From Albula goreensis (Eukaryota > Chordata > Actinopteri > Albuliformes > Albulidae), in the NCBI GenBank assembly GCA_022829145.1, contig CM040753.1, forward strand, positions 15,018,884-15,082,883: 64,000 nt of DNA. Direction: 5' to 3'. Numbering within the stretch: position 1 is the stretch's first letter; the number at the start of each line of letters is the position of its first letter. Made by a program: the position numbers and the translations under genes. This document shows positions 1 through 11,302 of this stretch, one piece after another. The notes beneath the pieces are model-generated. The model searched no databases. It was not told where the DNA came from and was given only the letters and a program-made list of their open reading frames with translations.

Positions 1-3000
1 GCTTATTATGCCTGTACAACAGCTACTTGTGAAGGAAAAAAGCAAATGCATAGAATTTGTACAATGAAAATTTAATGGGTTTGCATTCTCCAAAACCTGC
101 CTTGATGAGCTTTACTGATATTTATTGTTGGGATGCCATTTGGAAACACCTTGCAATCATGATCTCGAGAATTATTTATGCGGTGTAATCAGCACAAAAC
201 CTGGGCTTCTGAGTACTGCAAGACAGTACTTTTCAGGTAACACATTTCAATGTATTGTTTGGTGTTTCAATAATTTTGCCTATCACCTATAAATATTAAC
301 TTATCTTGGTGAGAGAAACCTGCTTCTCCTGAGATATACTTTGCGTGCGTATTATTCATTAAAAACAAACAGAACCAGGCTCCGGATGATTATTAAATTA
401 AGGTGTGCTGTCTGCCTTCCCTTTTGAAGGTTGCCAGATCCTCCTTAAATTGCAGCGTCCCAGGTCAGTCCTCCCTCCACCACCTCAAAAGACACCATGA
501 ATGTTCATAGGGGGTGGTAGTGTAAGTGATTTGTTCTGTGTGTGTTTAGTCTGCATGTCAACATTTGACTCCCCTGATCTAAGTCCAATCCCTGGGCTCT
601 TTATGAGTCAGAAATGATTCAGTCATTCTTACTGTAAGTAACATCAGGTACTGATGAATATTCCATTTGAAATCTAAATACAAGCTTACCCCCAAAAAAA
701 AAAAAAAAAAAAAAAAAAAGCTTGTATGGCTGACTTGAACTCCATACCATGGTCCAGGTATCTGAAAGGGATGGTACTCTAGTGGCCTCAGGTGTCAGGT
801 TCATAATTAACATTGTAAAGTAGCCATTCAGAGCCATGCAATTTTCTAATTAAACCTAAACAGTGTGTTTTTCAGTAATGGACCAGCTGCAGTTGCGACA
901 AAAGCCATCCTTATGAGCAGGAGAACTTGATAAATCCATACAACAGATTTCTATGGCATGCAACAGTGAGCCTGAGATTAAAAATCCTTCCTGTGACCAC
1001 TTCCGTTTCCTCTTACCATGGCTCATGAGTGCATGGACTTAGCCACAGGCCAGACATATACAGTAGACTGGATGAATTCATTGTTTATGTGTCTTACATT
1101 TTCCTAGTGTGGATCAGATCCAAACCCCTCCTTGAATGGGAAATGTGGAACAATTAGGTTCATTATTCTAAATAAAATAGTTGCACAATGAATGATATTT
1201 TTGACTTTTCTCTTTGAAGTGTGTCCTGTTGAAAGTCAGCATTATGTATTTCACCATTATGTATTATGTATTATGTATTTTATGGAGATTCAAGCAACAT
1301 GTTTAAATATCAAATCAGCACCTATAATTTGAACCTATCAGTCAATTTTATGAGAAAGTGTATTTTGTTCCATGTTAAGAGAAGGCTGATAACACACAGA
1401 TGTGTGTGTTTATCTACTGGAGACTACATTGAAGACACCCTGAAGTCTGGCTGAGTCTGGAGATGTCTCTGGCCCAGTCAGACAGGGGCAAGTGTTTCAC
1501 CCAGGCCTGAATTAATACAAATGTACCTTGTAATCTGCATGAAAGAGAACTAAACCATGTGTCTGTTACATGTTTATATTCCCACAGCTGGTCGTGTAAT
1601 TAATCTTTATTCTTCAACAGTACTGTTAGTGGTATAGCTTGCTCTGCATTGATCTTTGGATTGACTAACATTCAAATTTATCTCTTCCTAATGTTAATGT
1701 TTCTTACCCAAATGAATGTGCCAGTGTGACTAAGGAATTTTCTTAAAATGTAAAAAAAAAAAAAAACAAGTTAATTGAACTGAATTGGAACAACAGTTGT
1801 TTTATATGTGTGAGGTAATGTTGCCCAAATTGTTTGTAGAGCTTGAGGTTTTCTGATGTTAAAGATGTTTTTGTGGAGCTGTATTTTATGGTGTGGTGGT
1901 GTATGTTTTCAATCTAATATCAAAGCTAATAGAGTAGACTTTCAGGAACTGGCTCTGTGAGACAGGAACGTTAGGGACAGCATGTGCATGTGTGGGATGC
2001 TGATGGTTTGAATCTGACCACACGCTTATGTATATGATCTCTATAGTCTGATTAAACAGGCCATAAATCTCAGTAGTGATCATTTAACATAAAGCACTGT
2101 CACACTGACGTATGCCAAAGGGGAGTCCCACCACCTCCGACATTCCGTTCCACCCGCAGCCCTTGACACAGTGCACATGCAGCGTATGTACTATAATAAA
2201 ATCCGGTTGTGGCCATTGTTACCACACAAATGACACGCACATGCATATCAAAATCAGAATCGTTTCCATAACATCCATTCTCCCAGTGGTCATCATGTGT
2301 CTCTTTCTGCAGTTACAGCTGCAACAAGGCGAGACAATCACTTTTACAAAATATCACAATTCACAGTGCATGACCCTAAAATTCCTCTGATACACAGAAA
2401 GAACATTCAGAAATCTAAAACGTATATGAGCCGGCCCATGGTTAATGGGTAGCATGAACATGATTGAATTGTTGTAATTTCTTAATTCACAATGATTTTT
2501 TTTCCCTTTCTGAATGTTAAATAAGTCCAGCCTCAAAAGTGAACCCCCATATTAAACGCCCACCCCTCACCCCCCAACCACGTTCTCTCGGGAAATGCCT
2601 GATTAAATTACAGATGTGAATTCTCTGAGCCTCTAGCTCTGTGCCTGTCTATGCAGATGTGACATTTTGAAGAAACAGTGCTGCATACTTCAATGGGAAC
2701 CATTAAGAAATACGTTGTCAGCTTTGTTGGATTTGAGAAATGAAAAGCTGTGGCATATGTAAAAAAAAAAAAACGCTGTGCAGAAAATTTTTGTTGCAAG
2801 ACAGACATAACACAAACTTCTCAGGGAGTCTCTCTGATCTATGTTAGATCTGCTTATAGAAGCAAAAACCGGGAAGTTCACACATTAAAAAGATACACAG
2901 ATGTGAGAGTTTGTTTCCTGTAAACAGAGATGCGAGATGCCGGGCTAACTACAGGTTAACAGTGATAGCTTGCAGACCAACACGAGCAGCAGTTTAGGCC

Positions 3001-6000
3001 AAACACTGGGTAATTTATTCAGCATGACTTTTGAAGAGGGGGACCCATTCCATCTTGTCTTTGCACTGGAGTGGGTGTGGGAACATGGGAAAGGGTCCTG
3101 GTGCTCCAATGGACGTATGGTTATCATTTGGGGGAGCTGACAGGCGGAATTCACATGAGCCCCCCGTTACAACAGTACTCTGTGGAGATGAATTGGATGT
3201 GAGAAATTGCAACTCTGAAGAGAAATGGCCTTTGATTTATGCTCTGAGATAAAAACAGAACTAATTTAGGAGCTAGCCCCGGGATTGAGTAAATTCAGCA
3301 CAATTATAAAGCATTCTAAATTATTTGCCTTATTTATCTTTTCTGGTTACAAATGTACAATTTCTGTTTAAGTTCCTTCATGTTTCAGCTGTGTTTCTGA
3401 CTCCTTAATTCATTCTCTGGGATTATTGACTTTGCCTGAAATGATCTCACAGATATGAAGGCCAAGTGAATGGCCAAGCTTGTCCAACTCAAACATGGCA
3501 ATTAGGTTCACACCTCCCAGTAAATGATGCCTGACCCTTGGCAGTATGACTGAGAAGGACTATAGCAATAATACAACCATTTATAAAAGTAGTATTATGG
3601 AATCATAGAGTCTCTGTTCAAAATTAAAGTAACATTACATTGAAGTCCAAATGGCTTTACTGAGAAGAAAGAATCTCAACTGAAGGGCAAAGAAAATGCA
3701 AAGTATTAGTGAATAAAGCCTTAAGCCCCCCTAAAAGAACAGAAGTAAAACATGGTCACTATAGTGTTACAATGACATCTCCCCTAAACATGGAGGACAA
3801 GGACACATTTAGTCTGAAACACCTGCAGCAGAGCTGAATCACACAAAGGTTCCTCCCTCATAACAGGAGTCAGAGGATATATCTCTAAAATGTGGCCTTT
3901 ATATGTCCTGAGCATTCTTCAAAAATTTTTCCCTTCCACATCCCTCTGTGGGGACAGGTTCACCTTGAATGTAGACAATTGGCAGGAAATGTCATTTTAA
4001 TATTTGTAGAAATTACATTCATCATATTTTGGTCAAGTGAGAGCTCACATTGTTCTCCATCATCCTGTAGAGAAACAAATCAGCCCACATGTAATGTACT
4101 CCAGTGAACCTCAAGTACAGGGGAAAAATGATTTATTTTTGAGTGGTTTTTAACATCGATCTGAACTAGCGATTGTTTCCCAGCCAACATTTCTGTTGTT
4201 AATCTAAACAGTTTTACAATGATTAAAGGTGAAGTATACACAATTAAACATACAATTGTTATCATAAGAAATATGATCTTGGCTCGATCGCCTGTGTGCG
4301 CTGCGGTAACACCTATTAAAACAGCCCCTGACAGCAGCAGCCACCCTGCGTACACACCCAGGCTAGGCGACCAGCTTAGGTAATATAGAGTGACGTTGAG
4401 AAAAAATGTTCATGACATCTACAAACAAACTGTGCCTTACATTTCACTAAGGTTGATATACTGCTCATATTAAAATAGTTGCCTCTAATTGAAGAAAATA
4501 ATGATGGTGGAATTCCAATGTCAAATATACACATACACATATGTACACTCACACACCTGCTTCAGCTGATAGTGTAATAGCACCAGAGCGTCCCTCTGTT
4601 GTTACTGCCCACATAAGACTTTTTTTGCTCTTAAATACAAACAGAGCACACATGGCAAAAACCGTTCTCACCCTCTTGTCTCTGTATTGTTGTACCGCTT
4701 TAGGAAACAAAGCATGTGTTGAAAAAAGGAGTGTGCAAGCTGCTAACTCCACCATGTTAAATCAATATGGAGAGCCTATTAAAAAAATCATGAGGTAATC
4801 ACACGTTTTTCCATAACGCTATGATTAGCTCATATTGCAGACACACTCTAATACTGCAGACTTGTGTTTTCCCCCATTCCCTCACCCATACCTTCATAGT
4901 TTATTGTGTTGTTGCTTTAAATTTTAATTCTGATTCAGAGGTTGAGGGCAGGAGGTAGGGAAACTGGGACCTAGCTCAGGGAGCTGCAGCAGGGCTCTGC
5001 GGCCCTCTTTAGCTAGCTCAGCCAGCTGTGAGAAGGCTGAGCTGTGAGCCGCAGACAGTCAGAGCAGAAGGCTTAAAGCACGGCCTTGTTACCACTCCAC
5101 TCCTGAGCCCCCGGCTCTCAGCGACAAACACCCGTCTGTTTTATTACACTTCCTCTGCAGGCCGCACTGGGGGGGTTAATGACCCCCATAGCTCACGGCT
5201 ACCTTCAGAATAAGCCCTTGCTCAAAAAAGATTTTTTTAGCAAACAAGTCCTGCCAGCTTGAACATGAAGAGTCTCCCCTCCCAGCCCATATTTCACTCT
5301 GTAGCGTCTCTCCCGTCTGCTTCTCGGGGCTGTTTGTACAGAGCACTGGAAACCATAAACTGCCCCATCTAAATCCATACTATCAAGCTCTTCCCTTCCC
5401 TTCTGCTGAGCTGGGAAAGCATGTTCCAAATGCTGTTCGACAAATCACTCCGATGGGCTACAGCGGTCCCTGCCCATTAACTCTTCAACACGGCTGGGTC
5501 TGAAGAGGTTTCCCTCCAGTCACACACAGGCAGGCTCGGGCAATTATGTTTCACATTGCTCTGAGAACAATGTGCCATATTACAGTGTGTTTATACTGTT
5601 GCAGCATGTCAGCGAGTCCATGTCACTTGAATACAAGGGGACCCTATGCTCCTGAACAAGACAAAACTGATATCACAGTAGGGATTAGAAGGGTCAGGCT
5701 GTTATTCTGTACTCAAGCACTTAACCCCATGAAAAACAGTCAACTTTTTTTGTTTTATTTTGGCTTCATTGTTATTTCTACAAGTGCAATGTGTTGAGAT
5801 TTTTGCAGAAAGAAAATAAAGAATGTGACTGTTTCCATAAACTGTAACAAACTCTGATATGATATGCAATGATATGAGCCAGTATGCCATTCCAGTTCTG
5901 TCTGGAATCATTCTAATACGTTTTTAAATATATTATACATTACATGCTATGCACATAATCCAGGATTGAATCCACTCTGAAAAAACGTGTCAATCCAAAA

Positions 6001-6093
6001 CCAAAAATGGAAAACACATTTAAAGAAAAGGCTGTATTCACATACACATGCATGAAATTACACACTTTTACAAAGCAGCCAAAACAGTAAAAT
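1..6093. other. Gene-free AT-rich stretch
   Basis: I see no supported gene. Open frames here are short, overlap on both strands and lack splice or coding character. Minor items are poly(A) runs near 694-719, 1753-1766 and 2761-2772 and a small TATGTATTA-type tandem near 1250-1275. The part from about 4960 to 5440 is more GC-rich than its surroundings (several AGCTAGCTCAGC/CAGCTGTGAG-type motifs) and could be a regulatory element, but nothing in it is diagnostic. Confidence 0.6.
678..727. repeat. Poly(A) run flanked by a perfect 10 bp inverted repeat
   Basis: ATACAAGCTT at 678-687 and its exact reverse complement AAGCTTGTAT at 718-727 flank six bases (ACCCCC) and a run of 26 A. The arms can pair as a stem with the A-run in the loop. 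It may be a target-site feature of an A-rich insertion or simply chance; no transposon body is recognisable. Confidence 0.6.
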
Positions 6094-6210
6094 GTAGATT
6101 ATTAGTGAACCATTAAGTATTTTGCATCAAGCAAAACAATGTTGCATGTACTAAATGATATAGAAATCAGGCTGTATGTGTTCACACTTCAAACAAATGG
6201 TTAGAACCCT
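6094..6210 (+). repeat. Direct repeat, copy A (117 bp)
   Basis: This segment, from GTAGATTATTAGTGAAC to GGTTAGAACCCT, recurs at 7134-7249 in the same orientation. By eye the copies are roughly 85-90% identical with a few one- or two-base gaps. The flanks of the two copies do not match. It resembles no SINE or transposase I know. It may be an old local duplication or two copies of a short unclassified repeat. Confidence 0.75.
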
Positions 6211-6218
6211 ACAGACAT

Positions 6219-6219
6219 G

Positions 6220-6268
<49 letters not shown>

Positions 6269-6272
6269 ACAA

Positions 6273-6344
<72 letters not shown>

Positions 6345-6374
6345 AATACACACACACACACAAACACACACACA
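6219..6374. repeat. Long (AC)n microsatellite with small interruptions
   Basis: About 155 bp of AC dinucleotides, broken by CCACAATC, CCAATAC and CAAAC interruptions. Open frames across it (Cys-Val or Thr-His runs) are artefacts of the repeat. Confidence 0.98.
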
Positions 6375-7133
6375 GTACTTGTACTGACTGTGATCTCTAC
6401 TGCACTGTGTCCCTGTAGTAGGTCTCAGTGCCATGTGCATTGTGGTACAGCCTGGTTGGCCAGCTCAGTAATGCCATTGCCAGACCTGCACAAAAAAGTC
6501 TTGCTGACAATTTTTCCAAAAATGACTGCAGACGGAAATTCCTCTGAGGATGTGTGTGCTGGTTTTGTGGTATGTGTAGAAGGAACTCTTACTGGGTTTC
6601 ATTCATAAGTATTGCAAAAAAATCCAACCTTCTAGGCAGCAAATTACAGAATATTTATTTTATGGCCATATGAAGTACAGGGAGGATTAGGACAAGACTT
6701 TCACACCAGGATATGACTGTGGCATCATGATAATTAGTGGTCTGCATAGACAGCTCACACACTGAATTAACCAGTACAATTTCCCAAATTTCAGGGTAAT
6801 AACACAAGCAAGATATGCTGCCTTTATTATGTGCCGATCTGCAAAGCAAATATGGATCCGGGCAATGTAGCTTATATGCCATATGTAAATTAAAGTATAC
6901 AGTGGTTTTGATAAATTGAATCAACATAGGATAGTAATGTTTAATAATGCACATTAAATATTACAAGGTATTACTAAAGCTTTTATATTAGTATTATTAT
7001 TGTTAGTAGTAGTAGTGGTAATAATAGTAGTGTTATGCAATCTGCATACCTCCTTGCAGCATTAGAGGTAATAGAAATTAATTACAAAGTTTGTGGCAAA
7101 ATTGTGGCATATATGTTTAAGTGGTCAATACAA
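6375..7133. other. Spacer between the two direct-repeat copies
   Basis: No gene is visible. Holds a degenerate ATT/AGT trinucleotide stretch at about 6988-7036. The sequence between the two repeat copies shows no transposase, SINE head or terminal inverted repeats. Confidence 0.5.
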
Positions 7134-7249
7134 GTAGATTATTAGTGAACTATTACATTTTATGCATCAGGAAAACAATTTTGCATGTACTAAATGACAT
7201 AGAAATCAGGTCCTATGCATTCACACTTCAAACAAATGGTTAGAATCCT
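7134..7249 (+). repeat. Direct repeat, copy B (116 bp)
   Basis: Second copy of the 6094-6210 segment, same orientation, 1.04 kb downstream. It shares the blocks GTAGATTATTAGTGAAC, TTGCATGTACTAAATGA, ATAGAAATCAGG and CACTTCAAACAAATGG. There is no CA tract next to this copy, unlike copy A. Confidence 0.75.
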
Positions 7250-7254
7250 CTTGT

Positions 7255-7500
7255 TTAAGATACCTCAACCACAAACTTGCTGCGAAAGTGCCCCCTATCA
7301 AACTGGGAGGGAATTCTGAGACCACATCATTGATGCACGGCTTTTTGATTGACCGCATAATAGCGTCCCAAGCAGTCTAAATTATAGGCCTTGTGAAATG
7401 TATCCCTCCACCTTCACTTGCTCTGTCAAGGTTATTCTACAGCTGTCACTCTCCCATTGGCGACCTCGGCATTGGCAGCTGATGTGAACATTTAAACCCC
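7255..7500. promoter_or_regulatory. Candidate conserved non-coding element
   Basis: Balanced base composition, no simple repeats, several CpGs in an otherwise CpG-poor area, and motif-like blocks such as TTTTTGATTGACCGC and CTCCCATTGGCGACC (a CCAAT-type core on the minus strand). These are typical looks of vertebrate developmental enhancers, but I judged this only from composition. No splice-bounded open frame fits it. Confidence 0.3.
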
Positions 7501-9448
7501 CACTAACAACAACGGCCTGTCTTATCTCACATAAACACACATGTTGTATGATGCTATTTGTCCTTGAAGCTGGACACAGCTCCATGTTTTTCAAACCACA
7601 GACACATTCCTTGCTTACATTTAGATTGTCTCATACTGAGGAAGATAGCGGTGGGATTGACATGCTTATATAGTTTTTCATTTGATCTGAGAATAATGAG
7701 GACTGATACAGCAGGAATTATACATCAGTGGAGCAGTGACAGATATAATGCTCTTTTGTGGTTTATAGGAGGAACACTTTTGCTTTCTTCGGCTTTTTCC
7801 CCAGATGTCATGTTATTCTTTGTAGCAATGGACATTGGAAGGTGCAGCTCAATGTGCAGAAATTAGGACAGTGATTCCAGTGGTGTCGTCGTATTAGCAC
7901 AGCAAAATTGTTTTTGAATTGAAGCTGCACCGTGGCTTATCATGAGGTTAAGAGTACTCTTTTTCGCAGTATCATTGGCTGCTGCCTCCACTCCAGTGCC
8001 GTATTTAAAAGGCAATCAACCCCTTAGCACCCTGACAGATTGAGGTTAGAACCTGGTGAAATTTTATTTGCTTAGCCAACATCAACAAACTACACTCTTC
8101 TGGCAATCCACAAGTTTGTTTTTGTACATTTAAACCTGATGTTGGTATGTACAGCATATCTCAGCCTTTTTTTCTGAAATTTGTCTGAATACTGTTTTGA
8201 AGATATCTTTTGACTTGTAAAAGTGTTAGAGCTTAATTTGTTTTCTGTGTATATCAAATGAAGGCTGTATTGTCATTATGGCCCAGAGGGTCCATTGTTT
8301 TCCATAAGCTGGAGTCAATACTACAAAAAGCTGCGTTATATGTTTGGAATATAAAACTACAAAAAAGAACACATGATATTTGGTCTTTAAGTTGATACCT
8401 GAAGGTGCTCTACATTTACTCCGACATCCTTTGTTTGAAATATAATGTAGGCCATTCTGTACATGTACATAATCTACAGCTGCACCTCAAACAGGAGAAA
8501 AGCATTTTTCCTTACCTTTTATCCCATGTGTTTTCCTTTAACACTGTGCTGGCCAGTAATGATGCTTATCTCTCTCTCTCTCTCTCTAGCTCTCTCTCCT
8601 TTCTCACATACACATACCTTGACATCTATCCTATACATAGTATGTATTTCTTGTCAGCTGGTGGTTTGATTGGTTGTCATAAAAAGCATAAATTATCATT
8701 TTAGGTAACTGCAGCAGAAGTGATATCAGAACAGTTTTAGATAAAGGATGTTTAAACACAACAATACAAGCACTCTGCATTAGAATATCAATCAGATGAG
8801 TGGTAAAATAATCTACTTTTGTAATGCTTATTTGTATACTGTATGTATCTTAATTTGTTTTTCCCATAACTAAAATAGCACTCCAGCACTCTGTGCACAT
8901 TGCCAGGCTCCCCCCCCCCCACTTTATCCATGTTAGGATGTTACACATAACGGGTGCTGCCTTCAGCTACTGCCTGTCTTCCAGAGAATGCCACAGGACC
9001 AAGGTAATAGCAACAGCACCTAAACCACACTGCATCTGGTCCACTGTAAATGGCTTCATGTTTTTTTTCTCTCCCCATTTAAACTCCTGCTGCCCGAGGC
9101 ATGTAAAATGTCTTGAATATGTTAGTGTGCCATGAGCATTGACACAGCAAACCGGAAAGTGAATTTTTCACCCATGTTTTCCACGCTTTGAAATTCACAG
9201 ATCCACCGGGCTGTATCACAAAAAGGTCAGGTGTACTTTCAAAAAAAACAAAAAAACAGGCAGTTTTCCAACAATTAGCATCACTGTGTCTCTAAAAGCA
9301 TTACACCTAGCCCCCTGATACTTTACCACAACTTGTAATGCAGTCCCCCTCTGCATTTATTTCTTTCTAAAGAACCCTCATCTTTCAGTAGCTGAGACAA
9401 AATAACTTGAATATTTGTGAACCCATTCTAAGTCTTGACCTCCTCCCC
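7501..9448. other. Gene-free stretch
   Basis: No supported gene. Holds a short (TC)n tract at about 8570-8600 and a C10 run at about 8912-8921. Open frames here overlap each other and lack coding character. Confidence 0.5.
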
Positions 9449-9598
<150 letters not shown>

Positions 9599-9992
9599 TA
9601 CCCATGTTTATACCTGCATTCAGCAATTATATTCATTAAAAACACAAATAGGATTCTATTTTAAACATAGCATTTCAAAAACAGATGACAGTTTGATCTT
9701 TTACAGATAAAAAGTTTATTTTGGCTTCTTGTTTACTTTGTTTTAATGGAAAGTGGCATGTTGAAAACTGTGTTACTGCTAACCTCTATTGGGATTAAGA
9801 AAACCCAGCTAGTCTACCTCACTGAAAAGTCAGAGTGTCAATTCTTGTTTTAAGCAGAAAGAGTAAGCTAAACTTTCAAATAAAATACAATTACCATTCC
9901 TTTTTAATTTCCTAAACCCAGTTTGGTGAGCCAGGCCATTGACAAAGAAACAGAACTAAATTCACTCTGAAAACAGTCAAACCTACAGTAAG

Positions 9993-10346
9993 TTAAAGTT
10001 CAGGACGAGTGCCGACTGAACCCAAGGGTGAGTCTGTCACTCTCAGACGAATTCTTGGTTCCAAATGTCTATCCAGATGTGTGTAAATGTGAGCTCTGCT
10101 CTGCTGAGATGGCTTCCAAGCAGCTCCCTTTACTGCCGCAGATGTGAAGCCATAGACTTCTCCAAGGACTGATTTACACACTGGAGCGCAGAAAATGGGG
10201 TTTCGTCTCAATGGGCCCTCAAACACACTGTTATAAATAGTGTCGGCTGTAAGCACGGTCTTTGAAGCGGCAGCGCTGAGGTAGTAGTGGTCATGAATAG
10301 TCTTAGCATGTTCCAAATCACTGGGGCTGAAGTAGGATCTGTGCAT
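9993..10346 (-). other. Unrecognised 117-codon open frame, possibly a conserved non-coding element
   Basis: An open frame starts MHRSYFSPSDLEH and ends VGTRPEL. It is unusually long for this AT-rich DNA and its composition is not repeat-like. I recognise no domain, and no clear acceptor, donor or promoter fixes its ends. The same DNA has several CpGs and ungapped unique sequence, so an enhancer is at least as likely as a coding exon. It lies directly beside the SINE that starts at 10349. Confidence 0.25.
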
Positions 10347-10348
10347 TT

Positions 10349-10500
10349 GGGCAGTATGATGGCTGGGGAACTAGGCCTGTAACTCAGAGGCAGCAGGTTT
10401 AGTTCCCATATGACCCTGCCTTTACATTACACTACAATCATTTAGCAGACCATCTTACCCAGAGCGACTTACAAAGTGTCAGAACATAAGTGCACCTGAT
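10349..10500. mobile_element. Degenerate chimeric SINE (tRNA-like head plus inverted core segment)
   Basis: 10349-10420 reads on the plus strand like a tRNA-derived SINE head: a box A-like part (GTATGATGGCTGGGGAAC), then GGCAGCAGGTTTAGTTCCCA, a box B-like part. From 10421 the sequence is TTTACATTACACTAC followed by ATTTAGCAGACCATCTTACCC and AGAGCGACTTACAA, the minus-strand form of the fish V-SINE core (AAGTCGCTTTGGATAAAAGCG-like) with its TAATG-type tail. Head and core are thus in opposite orientations, suggesting two truncated copies joined head to tail or an inversion. Family name is from memory. Confidence 0.65.
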
Positions 10501-11215
10501 TAATGTAAGCAACAGTGCCAGATTTGGCTAGCCATATTTCCATACCAGTGAATATTAAGCAGAACCACAAAAGCACAAAGTTAGAATACAGCTCATGAAT
10601 AAACTACCATCACAATCAGAAAACACAGAAAAACCAAAGTCTTGCCCACCTTTGTATTCTTCACTAATGTACATAGCTTATAATGCCACAGTCTAGCTGC
10701 AGAAAAGCTGATCACAGACGTTGTATGTTGTGCTGGTTAAACGTATGAATACTGTACCTAATCACCTAAAAATAAAAAGTTGGTACAATCTGCTTTGTAT
10801 CTATTTAATTTTATTTGTCTATGACTTAGAAAAAAAAACATTTGTAACCAGATCTTGCTTGAAGATCTGGCACAAGCTGTGTTAAGCAGGGAGTGTGTTT
10901 TCTACGAGTGTGCAGATTTTTTTGCAGAAAGTGATGATTGGCTCCTGAGTCGATTTCGTTTTACCAGGCTTATTTTAATGTTGCAGTGTGGCTTAGAATG
11001 TGTGGGATTTATCAAGGTGGAGAACATACAGATGTGTGTAAATCGATTGTACGATTTGATAAATACCAACTGTTTTGTGTGTACGTAAATTCAAAATTTT
11101 CTTCTTATGAGTAAATTTAGAAGCGTTTCTATGGAATCTTGATAAATGAGGGCCCTGGATCTTGTTTGCTGTGGTAGGGAACGCAATGTTTTTTTTTTTT
11201 TTTTTTTACCTCCAG
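10501..11215. other. Gene-free stretch with a possible DNA-transposon end
   Basis: No supported gene. CCAGATCTT at 10848-10856 and AAGATCTGG at 10862-10870 form a 9 bp hairpin with a 5-base loop. Near 11142-11158 the sequence CTTGATAAATGAGGGCCC looks like the terminus of a fish Harbinger/ISL2EU-type element, but I found no matching inverted end upstream, so it stays unclassified. A T-run (about 11189-11207) leads into the possible exon at 11216. Confidence 0.3.
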
Positions 11216-11302
11216 AGCAGATGTGCGGACAGTCCCAGCAGGCCGAGGGACAGGATGCAGGTGGCCTTCAGGACCGGATGGACAGCTGTGATGTGCTGAC
11301 AG
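11216..11302 (+). CDS. Candidate 87 bp internal exon, unidentified gene
   Basis: A 17+ base T-run followed by ACCTCCAG gives a strong 3' splice site, and ACAG|GTGAGC gives a near-consensus 5' splice site. The 87 bases between are open in only one frame: two leading bases, 28 codons (QMCGQSQQAEGQ...MDSCDVLT) and one trailing base, so the exon is phase 1 on both sides and can be skipped without shifting frame. It is GC-richer (about 60%) than its flanks. I do not recognise the peptide; it is polar, Gln/Gly-rich and has two Cys. No partner exon is found on this strand in the window, as expected if introns are very long. It could instead be a non-coding exon or chance. Confidence 0.35.

Noticed and set aside
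6151-6369. Cys-Val-repeat open frame on the minus strand (and similar frames at 9385-9710, 27591-28067, 31846-32286, 47948-48196, 51169-51719)
   Set aside because: These frames translate dinucleotide microsatellites; open reading is a property of the repeat, not of a gene.
10277-10300. let-7-like TGAGGTAGTAG motif (also TGAGGTAGTA near 20175)
   Set aside because: The match ends after 11 bases and no partner arm forms a hairpin; treated as chance.
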